Assembly: GCA_012656075.1 (NCBI GenBank)
Contig: JAAKBF010000244.1
Coordinates: 186,001 to 250,000, forward strand
Length of the DNA: 64,000 bases
Direction: 5' to 3'
Source: Phytophthora hibernalis
Lineage: Eukaryota > Oomycota > Peronosporomycetes > Peronosporales > Peronosporaceae
This document shows positions 34,359-46,083 of the stretch, piece after piece (the first letter of the stretch is position 1; each line of letters begins with the position of its first letter). The translations under genes were made by a program, and so were the position numbers. A model generated the notes under the pieces. The model did not search any database and was not told the DNA's origin. It saw only the letters and a list, made by a program, of their open reading frames with translations.

Positions 34359-35460
34359 ATGGCGAGAGGAGCGAAGTCAGCGGTACCAGAAACGCCGATG
34401 AAGTCGAGCGGAGAGCGCACTGAGGGTTCGGACTCGTTGCGTTTGCATTAAATAATGCGGTACATGCTTCCACCGGTTATACACCGTTCTACGTGAACGG
34501 TTTAACCAACCGCTCACGCCGCCACTCCGTGGTTCCGGGCTTGGTGAAGGAGGGCTAGCCGCGCGGCTTGCTGAAATCAGCCCTGCTAAAGTTCGACGTC
34601 AGGTTCACGCCTTTGTGTCAACGCGACTTAGTGTCTTACGACATGTCAGAGACACTATGGCATAGAGCCAATACATGCAAAAGGAACATGCAGATGCTAA
34701 AGGCAGAGGCAATGTTGAAAGCTTTGAGGTCGGTGACCTGGTTATATTAAATGCAAAGAAGCTACCTATACATGCAGTGTCCTGGTTATATTAAATGCAA
34801 AGAAGCTACCTATACAGCTTAATCTTCCGAAGAAGATGCGTACGAACCGATGTTTTACGTTGGCTTACTCATGCCGTATCGGGACCCGGCGGAGGTAAAC
34901 GCTTTGGCGTTGGCCCCGGGGCGGGCGTCGGCCCGACGTTCCCCTGCAACAGGCTGGTCAGCGTGTTTACCTGACCCTGCAAGACAGCCAGGCTCCGCTC
35001 CAGTTCAGCTAAGTGCCCCGCTTGCTTATGCATGGCCGTCTCAGACGCAGATGAGCGACGCTCGAGCTCCACAAGTCGGTCAGAGACCGACTGGGAAGGC
35101 ACACCCAGTCCATTCGCTCATCGAGCCGCGCCAGCGCATCCCACAGTTGGGCACGATCCGTCGTCTCCTCGCGAAGTCGCGTGCGCAGTAAACGAACCTC
35201 GTTCACATACCGTCGGAACTCCGCCTGAGTTGGCGGTGCCATCACCGGCTCAAAGTCGTCCGCCACCGGCGCTGCTTGACGAGCAGGGTGTGCTCCATAT
35301 CATGTGGAGCGTATTTTAGGGAAGCGTCGCTGCCGTGGGCATAACCAGTATCTGGTAAAGTGGCGCGGGGAGCCTCACTCGCATAGCTCATGGGAGTTTG
35401 AAGTGCCGCTCCGGAAGGACTGTCCAGACGCCGTGGACGCTTTTGACCTCCGTGGTCGAC
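34359..35460 (+). mobile_element. Internally deleted Gypsy element: gag start joined to integrase tail and chromodomain
   Basis: Starts with ATG 34359 (MARGAKSAVPETPMKSSGER), the probable gag N terminus, 90 bp after the primer-binding site. At about 34440 it runs straight into integrase C-terminal sequence, FALNNAVHASTGYTPFYVNG, so gag remainder, protease, reverse transcriptase and RNase H are gone. Then FEVGDLVILNAKKLP, VGLLMPYRDPAEVNALALAP, a Pro-rich linker and a chromodomain (ERILGKRRCRGHNQYLVKWR, SSWEFEVPLRKDCPDAV). A 35-bp direct duplication with CCTGGTTATATTAAATGC lies at 34737-34820. Frames are broken. Confidence 0.8.
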
Positions 35461-35545
35461 ACCACCCCGCGGGCTTGCGATCGCTACCCGGTCGCGTCGC
35501 GCTTCACGCCAGTAGGGCAGGGGGCTGACGGGTCAGAAGCTGAGC

Positions 35546-36755
35546 TCAAGTTTGACCCTGATCTGCTGCAACCGACGACTCACTACGGTGAGGAGCTGCA
35601 GCGCTCGATTGAGCATTAAGGATGATCCCTTGAACACGGCGGTAAGCTGCAGGCAACTGGCGTTTCGACTTCAACTTCGCAAGGTCGAAGCGCAGCCGAC
35701 GTTCCAATAGGACATCGTCCACACGAAAACTTGCTCGGAGAGCAGAAACGGAAGGGAGCCGACGTGCTCCTTCCACCCAAGACTCAAATTGAGCATCATC
35801 CTCTCTAGCGAGCTCACCTATCTGCAAGATGACCGGGTAGGTCTGCATCTGTGGGACAGATTCCTTGCGCTGATGACACAGCAGACGTTCACGGTACTCA
35901 CGTGGCGTCGTGTTCTGCGGCTTCAGCAACCTCTCATGGAGAGCCGCGCGAGCAGCATGCTCTTCTGTCGTACGCGGCGGGGTCCACACACGTAAGCCCC
36001 CAAGAGCTGCCCAGCAGCCTGCTTCGCAACTTCGCTCGGATCACGAGCCTCGAAGCCATATTCACGGCGGCTCGGATTGAGCAGTGGCTGAGCCACAGGA
36101 CGCTGCCAGCGTGTTTCACTCTCCTGCGCCGCGAGATGCTGGCTCTGAGCCTCATCCAGGTCGTTGATCAGAACGTTGGGCTCCATGGACACGTCCTCTT
36201 CTGCCGGCGGCAGGCGCGTCGCTGCGCGCAGGGCCGACACGACCGTCGACCGTTCGGGAAACGGATTTGGACTAGGGACTCGGTGCCGTTCGGTATTGTC
36301 GATACGCCGAGGGCCGCTGGCATCCGCCTCCTCTTCATGAGGCAGTTGCGTGTCGGACCCGTAGTCCACCTGCAACTCGCCCTCTTCGGCACCTTCGATT
36401 TCATCGAAGTGCAAGTCGCGAGCTAAGTGAATACGCTGCTGCGACGGATTAGTCCGTTCCTTGCGGGGGTGGTCATCACGGAGCTCCCGTGTCGACGGCG
36501 ATACTCCGCGTGATACTCGCTCACCGAGAGCATCGAGCGTGGCCTCGGTGAGGACGTAGCGGAAGAAATTAGGCTGAAATCTGACGATGCACGGTGTGCC
36601 GAGGATGAAGATGGGCTCTGCCCGAGCGACTTTGCGCTGCGTGTGGTCGATTGGCAAATGACCGACGCGCCGATGGCTCGCCGCCGGATTCTCAAGAAGA
36701 ATATCGCTCTTGCGCCGGGTCCCATGACGTACGGTGAACTTTCAACGGTCTGCAA
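35546..36755 (-). mobile_element. Unidentified transposon-borne ORF, fragmentary
   Basis: Two overlapping minus-strand readings (36657-35923 and 35989-35546) join into one about 370-residue protein by one frame change near 35950. It is charged and has no catalytic motif I can name. The second half (TTPREYRERLLCHQRKESVP, DDAQFESWVEGARRLPSV) is helical. Its place among Gypsy remnants and its broken frame suggest a gag-like or accessory element protein; this is inference. Confidence 0.45.
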
Positions 36756-36756
36756 T

Positions 36757-37154
36757 CCTCTGTTGAGGCAATGACGATTGTGGACATGTGGTGTTCACAG
36801 TCTGGAGGGAAGGTCTAACGGGGTTACATGGAGTTTACGGTGTACCCACCTTCCTCTCCCTAAAGCCGTACTCTGTACTGGATAGTGATTAGATATCAGT
36901 AGATAGCTTCACAACCACTGGTTGGATAGCTTCGCTTCACTATGCTAGATCCATTTACACCGTAGGCGGCTTGGCCGCAGATAAGAACAAGAATACAGTT
37001 TACGTTTAGCAACGAAGTGGTCACAAGTCTTGGGTTAAGACTACGGCGACTCTTGAGGCCTAGAGATCGGATATCTCACAGGCCTGACTTGTTCTCCAAT
37101 AGAACAAGGTTCTCAACCGTAATACTAATAGATTCGCTGAGTCTACGTCTTCCT
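36757..37154. other. Non-coding stretch, possibly LTR-derived
   Basis: About 400 bp without coding character between two element remnants of opposite strand. Its composition and position suit an LTR or leader region, but no second copy or matching ends were found. Confidence 0.35.
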
Positions 37155-40100
37155 CTGAGCTAAAGGCTACGGCAGCCCCGCTGCAGGAGTCGACCTGATC
37201 TTGGGTACCGACTTCATGATACCAGCCGGTATCAGGCTGGACATGTACAATTCAATGGCAAAACTGCCCGATGAGGTTGTGGTGCAATTAATCAAGTCGT
37301 CGAGAGATGTAGACGACACATAGTATGACCGCGAAGAGATCGGAGGCCCACGGGAGATATTGGATATTATGGGGAGAGAAGTCGCTCAGTTCAAGTTGAG
37401 ACGGAAGCACCGCAGCGAATCGACGCATGAGCTGTGGGTCCGACAACTGCAAGGGTGATACCAACAGTCGATCACAACGCTGTGGGACGAGCCGTGTGGG
37501 TGTTGCTGACAAACATCACCGCGAGCCTGACGTGGTGCCCAGCACATTTCCTGGTGGTTGTGTGGATGCCTCACGGTGTACGGCCTCGGGATGATGGTTA
37601 TGTGCGCGTGAACTCAGCGAAATATCGCGACTGGCAAGTGCTTGCCTACGAGGGCGCTCTGGACAACCGACTCCTAAGGAAAGAGCAACGGCTATATATG
37701 GAATGGCTTAGCCGACAGCCTCCCGCTGTCGAAAGGACATAGTACACGACGCCGACGGCTATAAACCAAGATCCGTCCAACCAGTGGAGGACGATACACG
37801 TGAATCGCTAGAAGTCGACGAGCTTGACGAAGATTCGACAGGTGTATCTAACTCAGCGAGCGAAGAAGCACCTCAGACTGACGCCATTGAGGGAGACTCG
37901 TCGAAACCTGACGATTCAACCATCTCGTCAAAGCAAACTGACGATTCTCTAATCGACACAACGGAAAGGGAAGGAAGTAAATGGCAGCATCCGCCATTGG
38001 ACCAACAAGACTCGGCGATAGCCGCTGTCTACAGCGAAGGGCATCAGAAAAGATGCTATACCAAAATGGACAGGGGTGACGAGTGGGACCCTGGCGAACG
38101 ACAGCCAGACCAACATACTCCTAGGCTGCGGAAACCAGGACTCGTCGAATCTGGAGAATTGGAGGTGTCAGATAATCCATTGAGCCCAGACCCGACCGAA
38201 GACCTTCGGTTGCGGTTCCTCGCGGCCGCTGAAGAACTCGAGAAGCGCCTCTCGACGCCTGACGTCGTTCTCGAAGACGTGTCAGAACTCGCCGAGTTTG
38301 AGCACTCGTCGAGCGATGAGAGTCTAACAGATTACGCTCATGAGCTCGCCTTTTTACTTGCCTGACGGAATCGTTATCAACGAAGCTAGACTACGAAGGC
38401 GACAACGTTATATCTCCAGCTCACGATGTTTGACAGCAAAAGAAGCTCGTCGGAACCTTGAAACGGCATGAAAATATCATGATCTCGAGCGGAAATGCGC
38501 TTGACATACGGAGTGGTCTGCGATATCGATGTCCAAGGTCACGAACCCATCAAGCAAAGAGCTCGGCGAGTGCCGCTGAAGAACTTGAGCAAACTCTATG
38601 AGCTTTTGAAAGCTCTGCTTCAGGCAGGGCTCGTGTCATTTTCGAAGAGCCCTTGGGCCTCGCCTATCGTGATTGTCATGAAGAAGAATGGTGTCAACAT
38701 TAGGCTTTGCATCGACTTTAAGATGGTGAACGCAATTACAGTCAGCATGGAATGCTGGTCGACGACGTGCTCGAGAGCTACTTATGGTTCTGTTCCATCG
38801 ACGCTGTCAGTGGATTCTAGGCCGTAATGATGACTCGACGAGTTTACGAGATTTCATCTTTTGTGTGTGCTCTCGGTCATTCCGAGTGGTTGCGCATGCC
38901 GTTTGGGCTTAAAAACGCTCCCATGATCTACCGGCGACTCATCGACAATGCTCTCTGGGGTTACGTGCAACCGAGTGGTGGCTGGGCTACATTCGCCGAG
39001 AAGATGCGGCTCACTGAGGATACAGCAACAGCTCAGCGAAAGAAACGGCCATACTGGCTAACGCAAGGGGCCGATTCGATGAGTTTAAGCACCAAATTTG
39101 AAGCCGACGGCCGATCTCTCGACGAGTCTGACCCGCTGCAAGAGCTCATCAACAGCCCTGAAAATGACATGTTCAGGACGGGTGAGCCGGACGAGTCACA
39201 GCTAATTCCGGTCTTTGGTCGACGATCGTTTGTCGACGATATTTGCTTTGGAGGTGCAACCTTCGATGAGTGCCTCAACACGCTCGACCGGTTCTTACCC
39301 GATTCACCGAGTGCAGAATCAGTGTGAGTTTCACTAAGATTGTTTTTGTCCAGCCGATGGTCGACTTCCTGTCCCACAAAGTGACGGCCGACGGAATTGC
39401 CGCGGATACCAAGAAGCTGGCGGCGATCGCTGAGCTTCCCTTCCCATCATCGAAAACGGATGCAGGCACTCCTAGGTGCGCTCAATTACTACAGCCTGTT
39501 CATCCAAAAGCTGGCGCTGTATGGAGCTGTGCTTTATCAGCTGAAAGAAGATGACTTCGGTAGTGGAAACGACTCATCGACCGCTAGAGCTTCATTCGCT
39601 GAGCTAACGCGGAAAGTGACAGAAGCGCCTATTCTAAGGCACTTCGACTCAGCGAAAGGCGTACATGTCATGGTCTTTGCCAATGACTGGGCGATGAGTA
39701 GCACCCTGATGCAGATGCATGATGGAAAACTGCACCCAGTCCGTTTCTGTGGCAGAGTGCTAAAAGAATGCGAGGCCATTACCACCCAGCCGAGTGCGAA
39801 GTGCTTGCGTTGCTTCAATTGCTGAAGATATGCTATACGTTGGTGGCGGGCAAGACAATCCATGTCTACACCCGGTTCTCCACGTTAGAGTGGGTGTTCT
39901 CGTCGAAGACATTGTACAGGCGACCAGTGAGCTTCGCCGTCCTACTCGCCTTACCACTTGAAAATTCAACGGGTGCGAGAGGGGATATCGAATTCACTCA
40001 GCTGTTACAAGCTTCTATCACTCCACACATTGGGCTCGACGAGTCGTTAGCACACATTGCACCACCATCTAAGAACTCGGCGAGTGTCCGCCTGGACCCA

Positions 40101-40560
40101 GAATTGCTATATGCGCATGTACCACACGACTTTGTAGGATACGTCCTGTCATTCGACGGGTCAGCGAAGACGGAGAAATATGGCGGCTATGGTAGTTGCT
40201 CGTGGATCTTGTGGCAGTTGCCGATGTGGGACGTCGTGATCGCTGCGAGTGTTCACCTCTTGGACACTACGGTCAATATCGCCGAGTACTCCGGAATGAA
40301 TAACGGCGTAATCGCGGCCCTTGACCAGGGCATCACCGACCTTATTATAGTCGGCAATTCCAGGCACGCAATCCAGCAATCCATGGGGGCAGGAAGGAAC
40401 CGCTCATCTTCAAGCACCTCCGGGTCCATGACCGAAGAGGTATTGAGCTCGACCAGGTCGTGTTCGCGGTGGATGAGGAGCATCTCCCGAACTCGCCCGC
40501 CTTCAGCGAATCCAAAACTTCCACATATGAGAGCTCTTCCAACTCGAGTAGCTCCGCTAC
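37155..40560 (+). mobile_element. Degraded Gypsy pol: protease end, reverse transcriptase, two RNase H-like domains
   Basis: Begins in a retropepsin tail (AGVDLILGTDFMIPAG), then an acidic spacer (37784-38365). Reverse transcriptase runs from about 38490: PLKNLSKLYELLKALLQAGL, SPWASPIVIVMKKNGVNIRL, then WLRMPFGLKNAPMIYRRLID and the catalytic-box remnant RRSFVDDICFGG (38830-39330). The RT-linked RNase H follows (APILRHFDSAKGVHVMVFAN), with HPAECEVLALLQLLK in another frame. At about 40140-40385 a second RNase H-like domain appears (LSFDGSAKTEKYGGYGSCSW, IAEYSGMNNGVIAALDQG, VGNSRHAIQQSMG), where an Asp expected in the third motif reads Asn. Integrase is absent. Numerous stops and frame changes. 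Confidence 0.82.
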
Positions 40561-40570
40561 GGTACCAGAT

Positions 40571-42369
40571 TCACGCCTTCCTTGCGTTCTCCTGTGAGAA
40601 CATCAAACACCACTGGTGTGGTCGCCTCACCCAAAGAAACCGCCTCGCGGTATGAACTTGCAGCGACTGACGCAGCCTGAACATCTTCCAACGTGGGAAT
40701 CCCTGCTTGGCCACTCTGTGTTGCGCGAGCTCGCCGCGTCGCATGCGATGCTCGTGCACAAACCCGTCCCGGGAAGAGGAGGGGACATGACCCGCCAGGG
40801 CTCTGTCCGCGAGGGGCTTGTGACTAGCACCGATGGTGCGACTTCTCCAGTCGATCCACGGCTCGTGCTTTGTCAACCGAGGCATGCCGAGGATAAGATC
40901 GTACCGATCATCCATGTCAAGGACAATGAACGGTTCGACCGAGTTGAAGTCGTCAACCTTGACGTTCAAGGATAGAAGGACCTTTCGCATAGACACGATG
41001 GACCCAGTCGCCAGGCGAACAGATACATAGGTATTATTCTTAGATGCTTCCAAAGCACTAGCATACAATGCACTGTTCTTGGCCACACTGGACTTCGTCG
41101 CGAAGTTGTAGGACGCTCCCGAATCAATCAGGATCGTCAGCGGTTCGTCGTACCCTTTACACTGGCCGTGACAACCACGAGGTTAGACCGCGCGGCGACC
41201 ACGGAGAGACAGAACAGTGTCGTCCCAGGGACTTGCTCTCCAGGAGGCGGAGGTGGCAGAGCCACCGACCTCGAGGAGGAGCGAAGTCTCCCAGCAGGGC
41301 GTCTCGCACCTACTGGGAGTTGTCCTTTTCCGACCACGCAGATTCGATCATGTTGAGGGACGGCAGAGCCGCCTTGGCCTTGCCTACCTTCCACAGGTTT
41401 GTTGGACAGTTCCGACGGAAGTGACCAAGCTGGTTGCATCCAAAGCAACGACCACTCGCGCATTGGTTACGCTGAGGTCGGGCCGACTCAGCCGACGAGA
41501 TCTCCATGGGAGTGGGACCGTCGTTGACTGTGTCCGAGCGGCCTGCATACCCCTGCGCCGAGCGCACGCAATGATCTTCCAGCATGGCGACATGCACCGC
41601 ATCGTTGAAAGACGTCGGCTGTCTGCGGAAGAGCTCCGTCCGGACCGGACCCGGCCGAACGCCGTCCATGAAGACCGTCACCTTGACGTCCTCAGAGAGG
41701 GAGCCCCACCATAGCGGCCTCGAGGTTCTGCAACTCCATCACGTAGTCTTGAAGCGTACGCTTTCCTTGCTTACAGCGCAAAAAGAGCGACCGATAGCGG
41801 TAGGCCACGTTGGCCAAGAGGAAAGTCGAGCGCAGCTCTTGTTCCATGAACGTCCACGAGGCGAAATACCCCGGAGACGACGTCTCTCGTGCCATCGCCC
41901 ATGCGCGCGCGACCTCCCAGATTGAAAGCGCGAAGGCGACTTGGGCCATGGATTCGTAGATCTGTCCAGCGCTCAGCGCTATCTCGATCTTTCGAATCCA
42001 GAAGACCAGACTGTCTGCTGCTTTGCCGTCAAATGTCGGCACCGACATTTTGACGGGCTTCGTTATTCCTTGTCGTGCAGCATACGGAGCAGAACCCGGA
42101 GGGATCACCTGCGCCGCACTCTGTGCCTCAGCTCGCATTGTCTCGCGAGCAGCTTCCTGCGCTGCAGCGCTCACGTGGGCAACTAGCGACGACTCGTATT
42201 TGTCGAAGCATTCCACGCGCGCCCTCTGCTGCTCCGCAGGCAGGTTGGGGAATTAAGCGAATGCTGCCTCGTCCAGGAGACTAACCATCTTCTCCAGCGT
42301 AGCCCAGTGGGCATCTGAGAGGTGAGGAAAGTCCTGCCGGGACGGCAGCCGGCTACCTGAGTCGTCCAT
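40571..42369 (-). mobile_element. Gypsy gag-protease fragment
   Basis: Read on the minus strand from ATG 42369 (MDDSGSRLPSRQDFPHL). The retrotransposon-gag domain covers 42216-41692 (KMSVPTFDGKAADSLVFWIR, WTFMEQELRSTF), then a CCHC zinc knuckle, CFGCNQLGHFRRNCP, in 41681-41310. The retropepsin domain runs to 40571 with the active-site motif ILIDSGASYNFAT near 41110 and a later LILGMPRLTKHEPWIDW. It stops there; RT and beyond are missing, and the neighbouring element on the plus strand begins directly. Frame changes separate gag, knuckle and protease. Confidence 0.82.
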
Positions 42370-42760
42370 TCTCAGAGAGATCTTGATTGTAGTAGACCGC
42401 GCCGGTCGCGGAGTGACTACAAGTGCTACCAGGTGTGACGGGGCTCACACGCACCTTAGCTTTAGAGGAAGCGTTAACGCGCTAACCACAACAGACGCCT
42501 AGCGTTCCTGCTGTATACTTGCAAAGGCCTGACCTTCCTGTCCAATATGGTACCGAGTACCAATTGACTTGAGAACTTCCATGTTAGAGTTAAACTGATT
42601 TATATTAAGAACACTGTTGTAGTTCTAACTACTGCTAACTATCTGCATACTGAATCCCTGTCTGATCTGATCTGTTCTAATGGGGACCACCCATTTAGAT
42701 GTACTGCTTTAATACAACTGAAGTTCCACTTAAGTACGAATTAAATCCTTGACGTGCCAC
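42370..42760. other. Non-coding stretch, possible LTR between two Gypsy remnants
   Basis: About 390 bp lying head-to-head between a minus-strand and a plus-strand gag, so it should hold leader or LTR sequence of one or both. It is AT-richer than its flanks and has no open reading. No matching LTR pair was found. Confidence 0.4.
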
Positions 42761-42907
42761 ACACCACGCGTGTGACGGACACCAATGGTGTGGACCACAC
42801 CACAGAGAACAATGGTCGCCCCCTGTCAAGTGGCCCCATTACACCCTCCCACACCCAAACGGAAGCACCTTGTCCCAGGGGAATTCCTAGAGGATCAAGG
42901 AGGCGAT

Positions 42908-45885
42908 ATGGCTGGAAATTGGGCGCGTCAGATTCGCGAACTCAGCTCGATGGAGAACGAGAAGTCCGCGCGGACGCTTGAAATCGCCACGCATCTCCCT
43001 TTGGGCAACATCCAGTCTTATCTCGGCCTCCGAGATTAGAGCGAGAGGTCGATGCAGTGGCTCCGAGCTTTCATCTACGAGATGAAGGGAACGCACACGC
43101 CGTCGAACGAGTGGTGCATGGCGTTCGAACTGAGCCTCCAAGATGGAGCTCTACACTAGTACATACAACTCCCACGGAAGACGAGACGGACGTGGAAGTT
43201 GCTGAGTGATGCGTTCGACAAGTACTACTGCTCCCGATTTAATCAATCGGCGAAAGCACGGTACTACTCGGCGAGGCGTGAAGAGAAGGAGCATGTTTGC
43301 GACTATCTGAATCGACTAAATGGTTATGCTAGGAATGCTGGAGTGCAATTCGAGCATGGCAGACATGGGGCTAAGGACCACGTCGAACACTTCCTCGACT
43401 CGTTCGAAGACCGAGCCTTGAAGAACGTCTGCGCCAGGTGCGGGTAAAGAATATTCATGAATTGGAAGACATGATTAATAATATCCTCCAACGTCGCGAG
43501 AGGAAAAGGGGACGCGAGTCCTCGGTGCGACGTCCCAAGGGCCAGGATGATAGTCGTCGTCGTGACGATGGACGCTCCGAGGATTCGCGCAACACCTTCC
43601 GACGTGACCGAGACGATGGTCGCCGTCGGGACGACCGTAATCGGGACGATAACCGACGTCGGGAAAGCCGGGACGATCGGCAATATCGACCAATGGTTAC
43701 GCTCGCGGAGGCACTAACGGATATGGCCGCCACCTTGAACGTGGATGGTTCGGTCGACTCGCGAGGAGGATCTACGGAGATGCCCAGTGGTGGTTATGAT
43801 GACACCGAAAGATACAACCTAGAATATTACTCGAACAATGGCGACCGGGGTTCTGACTGGTACTCAGATGACGAATATGCATCAGACGAGGACCACGGCC
43901 GTGTGGCTGCCGCCAATGACGCGGAACGTCGTAATGCGGCCGAAGGAACATTCGCTCGGTCCGACAATCGCCGACCGAGGGTTGGAAACAACCAATATAC
44001 GCACGCCCGAGACAACCGAGGCCAAGGCGGACGCGATAGTCGACGGCAATATGACCCGTGCGCTGCTTGTGGCGGTTTTCACACTCTGCACACTATTGTT
44101 TCAAGAGGTGCAAAATGTGCAAGTAAGTCCACGATGCCAGGAAATGTGAAGCATTCAATGAATTTGCGTCCCTTCTGAAAGTAAAGGTGGAGAAGAAGGA
44201 CATCTCGCTGGAGCATCAAGAACAGGTCTACGGGAGTCATTTAAACTAGGCAGCCCCCAACAGAAACTGGGTTGTCCCCAATTGGGCTACCACAGTTAGC
44301 TGAGCCCGCGCTGGATGCGGATTATTTGTTTGCGTTCGCGGTCTTGTGCACACGGCCTGATGACTTGAATATGGAATATGTAAAAACAACGGAAAATGGA
44401 GAAGAGAGAGGCGCAAGCCTCGGTGGAAGTGAGATGACAGCAGAATCTGAGGAAGAAGTTACTGGTTTGGTTACCGAGGCTTCAATCACGAGCTTGACCG
44501 TGACCGAACGTCAACCCCGAAGTCTCGGTCAGACAATCAAGTTGTTGTCTGGAGAACGGATGGAATGGCGGTCGTCCCAACGATACGACAAGCGGAAGCG
44601 ACTTCGAGCGATGGTGAATGGAGCAATGGACGACTCACGAACGAGGATCCTGCTCGATACAGGAGCGAATGTCAGTGTAATTGCTGCTTCCTACGCGAAG
44701 AAACTGCGTGTACGTGAAGTACCTGATCACGCTCGCAGCCTCGAGGTGAGGAATTATCCCCGGGGTGATGGAAACCCGTCGCCGAGCACTCGTCGAAGTC
44801 ACCCTCGGGTGGGAATGAGTATACAAATTTGAGCTGTGGATTATGGACCACAGCGCGGGAGTTGACGTCGTCCTTGGTACGGACAGCCGGAGTGTGGTTG
44901 GATATAGTCCACGGCACGGCCCGGTTACCAGACGAGGTGATGGTACCCTTGGTGAAGTCTCAGAGTGTCGACGATGCTCTGGTATATGGAATGCAAGTGG
45001 TAGGCGGTCCAACCGAGGATTTGTCAGTCGCTGGTCGAGAGTGGTACGAGTTCAACTTACCTCGACGGCGCCCATCTCTGAAGACCCATGAGGTGTGGGT
45101 CCGTCGAGTTGGGAATCTCGTGCCAACCGTGACAAGGTTTCGTCAGGGGCAGCCAGCAATCGTTCGACTGACTAACGTGCCACCGAAGGTATATTGCACT
45201 TACCACGAACCGGAATTATTGTGGGTACCACGAGGTGACCTCCCGCTGGGGGGTATACTCGGTATCGATCACCTAAGTACGACGAATGGCAAGTTTTAGC
45301 ATACGCCAAGTACCGCGATGGCACTCTGCTGAAGTGTGAGGGTAAGCTTTACGAGCGATGGTTGGGAGATCAAGTCTGGCTGTTCATGGAGCGAGTCAAC
45401 CCAGGCCTGAAGAAGAAGCTAGCCCATCGGTGGCACGGTCCGTTCCGGATCAAGCAGAAGTTCGAGGAGTTCGCCTACGTGCTGGAGTTGCCAGACAGGA
45501 GCGGCTTCCGTTTCTATCCAGAAGTACACGTGTCCAGGCTGAAGAAAGTGACCGAAGTCGGCGAAACGCCTACAACCTCGCTAGTCTATGTACTCGACGA
45601 AACCGATCGATTGGACTTCGACGAGGAATTGACGCCGGAAGACAGTTGGGAACCCGATGAGCAGACCGGGTGATATGAAGTCGAAGCCATCCTTAAAGAC
45701 GAAATGCCACTCTCGATGAGTACGGACCGAGCCCAGCGTCGGTTTTGGTAACATGGGTGGGCTATGACGAACCCAGCTGGGAACCAATGTCGAATTTATC
45801 GTGTGGAGGTCTTCTCTTCGACTACCTTCGACAAAAGAAAAGTGAAAACCGTCTCCAAATGGTGCAAGTTGCAGACGAATGTTAA
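42908..45885 (+). mobile_element. Internally deleted Gypsy element: gag, protease, then chromodomain
   Basis: gag from ATG 42908 (MAGNWARQIRELSSMENEKS), continued in other frames by a retro-gag domain (WLRAFIYEMKGTHTPS, RKTRRTWKLLSDAF; 43050-43450), an Arg/Asp-rich stretch (43480-43700), and a damaged knuckle near 44060-44180. Protease at 44272-44832 with RILLDTGANVSVIAASY. A retropepsin C-terminal region continues to 45300 (PTVTRFRQGQPAIVRL, LGGILGIDHLS). RT, RNase H and the integrase core are deleted: the reading passes into the integrase tail at about 45360 (GDQVWLFMERVNPGLKKKL, AHRWHGPFRIKQ) and a chromodomain ending near 45820 (WVGYDEPSWEPMSNL). Confidence 0.8.
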
Positions 45886-46083
45886 AATATATTGCATTTA
45901 ACAAAATACCACCGACCTGTGAAGACAAGCAGGCAGATCGAGTGAGCGGAAGCTACTGCGTCAACTTATATTTTTGATATTACGAAATGGATGAGTACGG
46001 ATTACATGAAGAAAGAGAAATCACAACCAAGACTCATCGAAAACTGCAACTGGGCGAACTGTGAGTCTCAGCGAAGCGACTAC

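Noticed and set aside
34869..35266. Minus-strand coiled-coil readings that look like a gag N terminus
   Set aside because: The plus strand of the same stretch reads continuously as the integrase tail and linker (MPYRDPAEVNALALAP) before a chromodomain, so the minus reading is a shadow.
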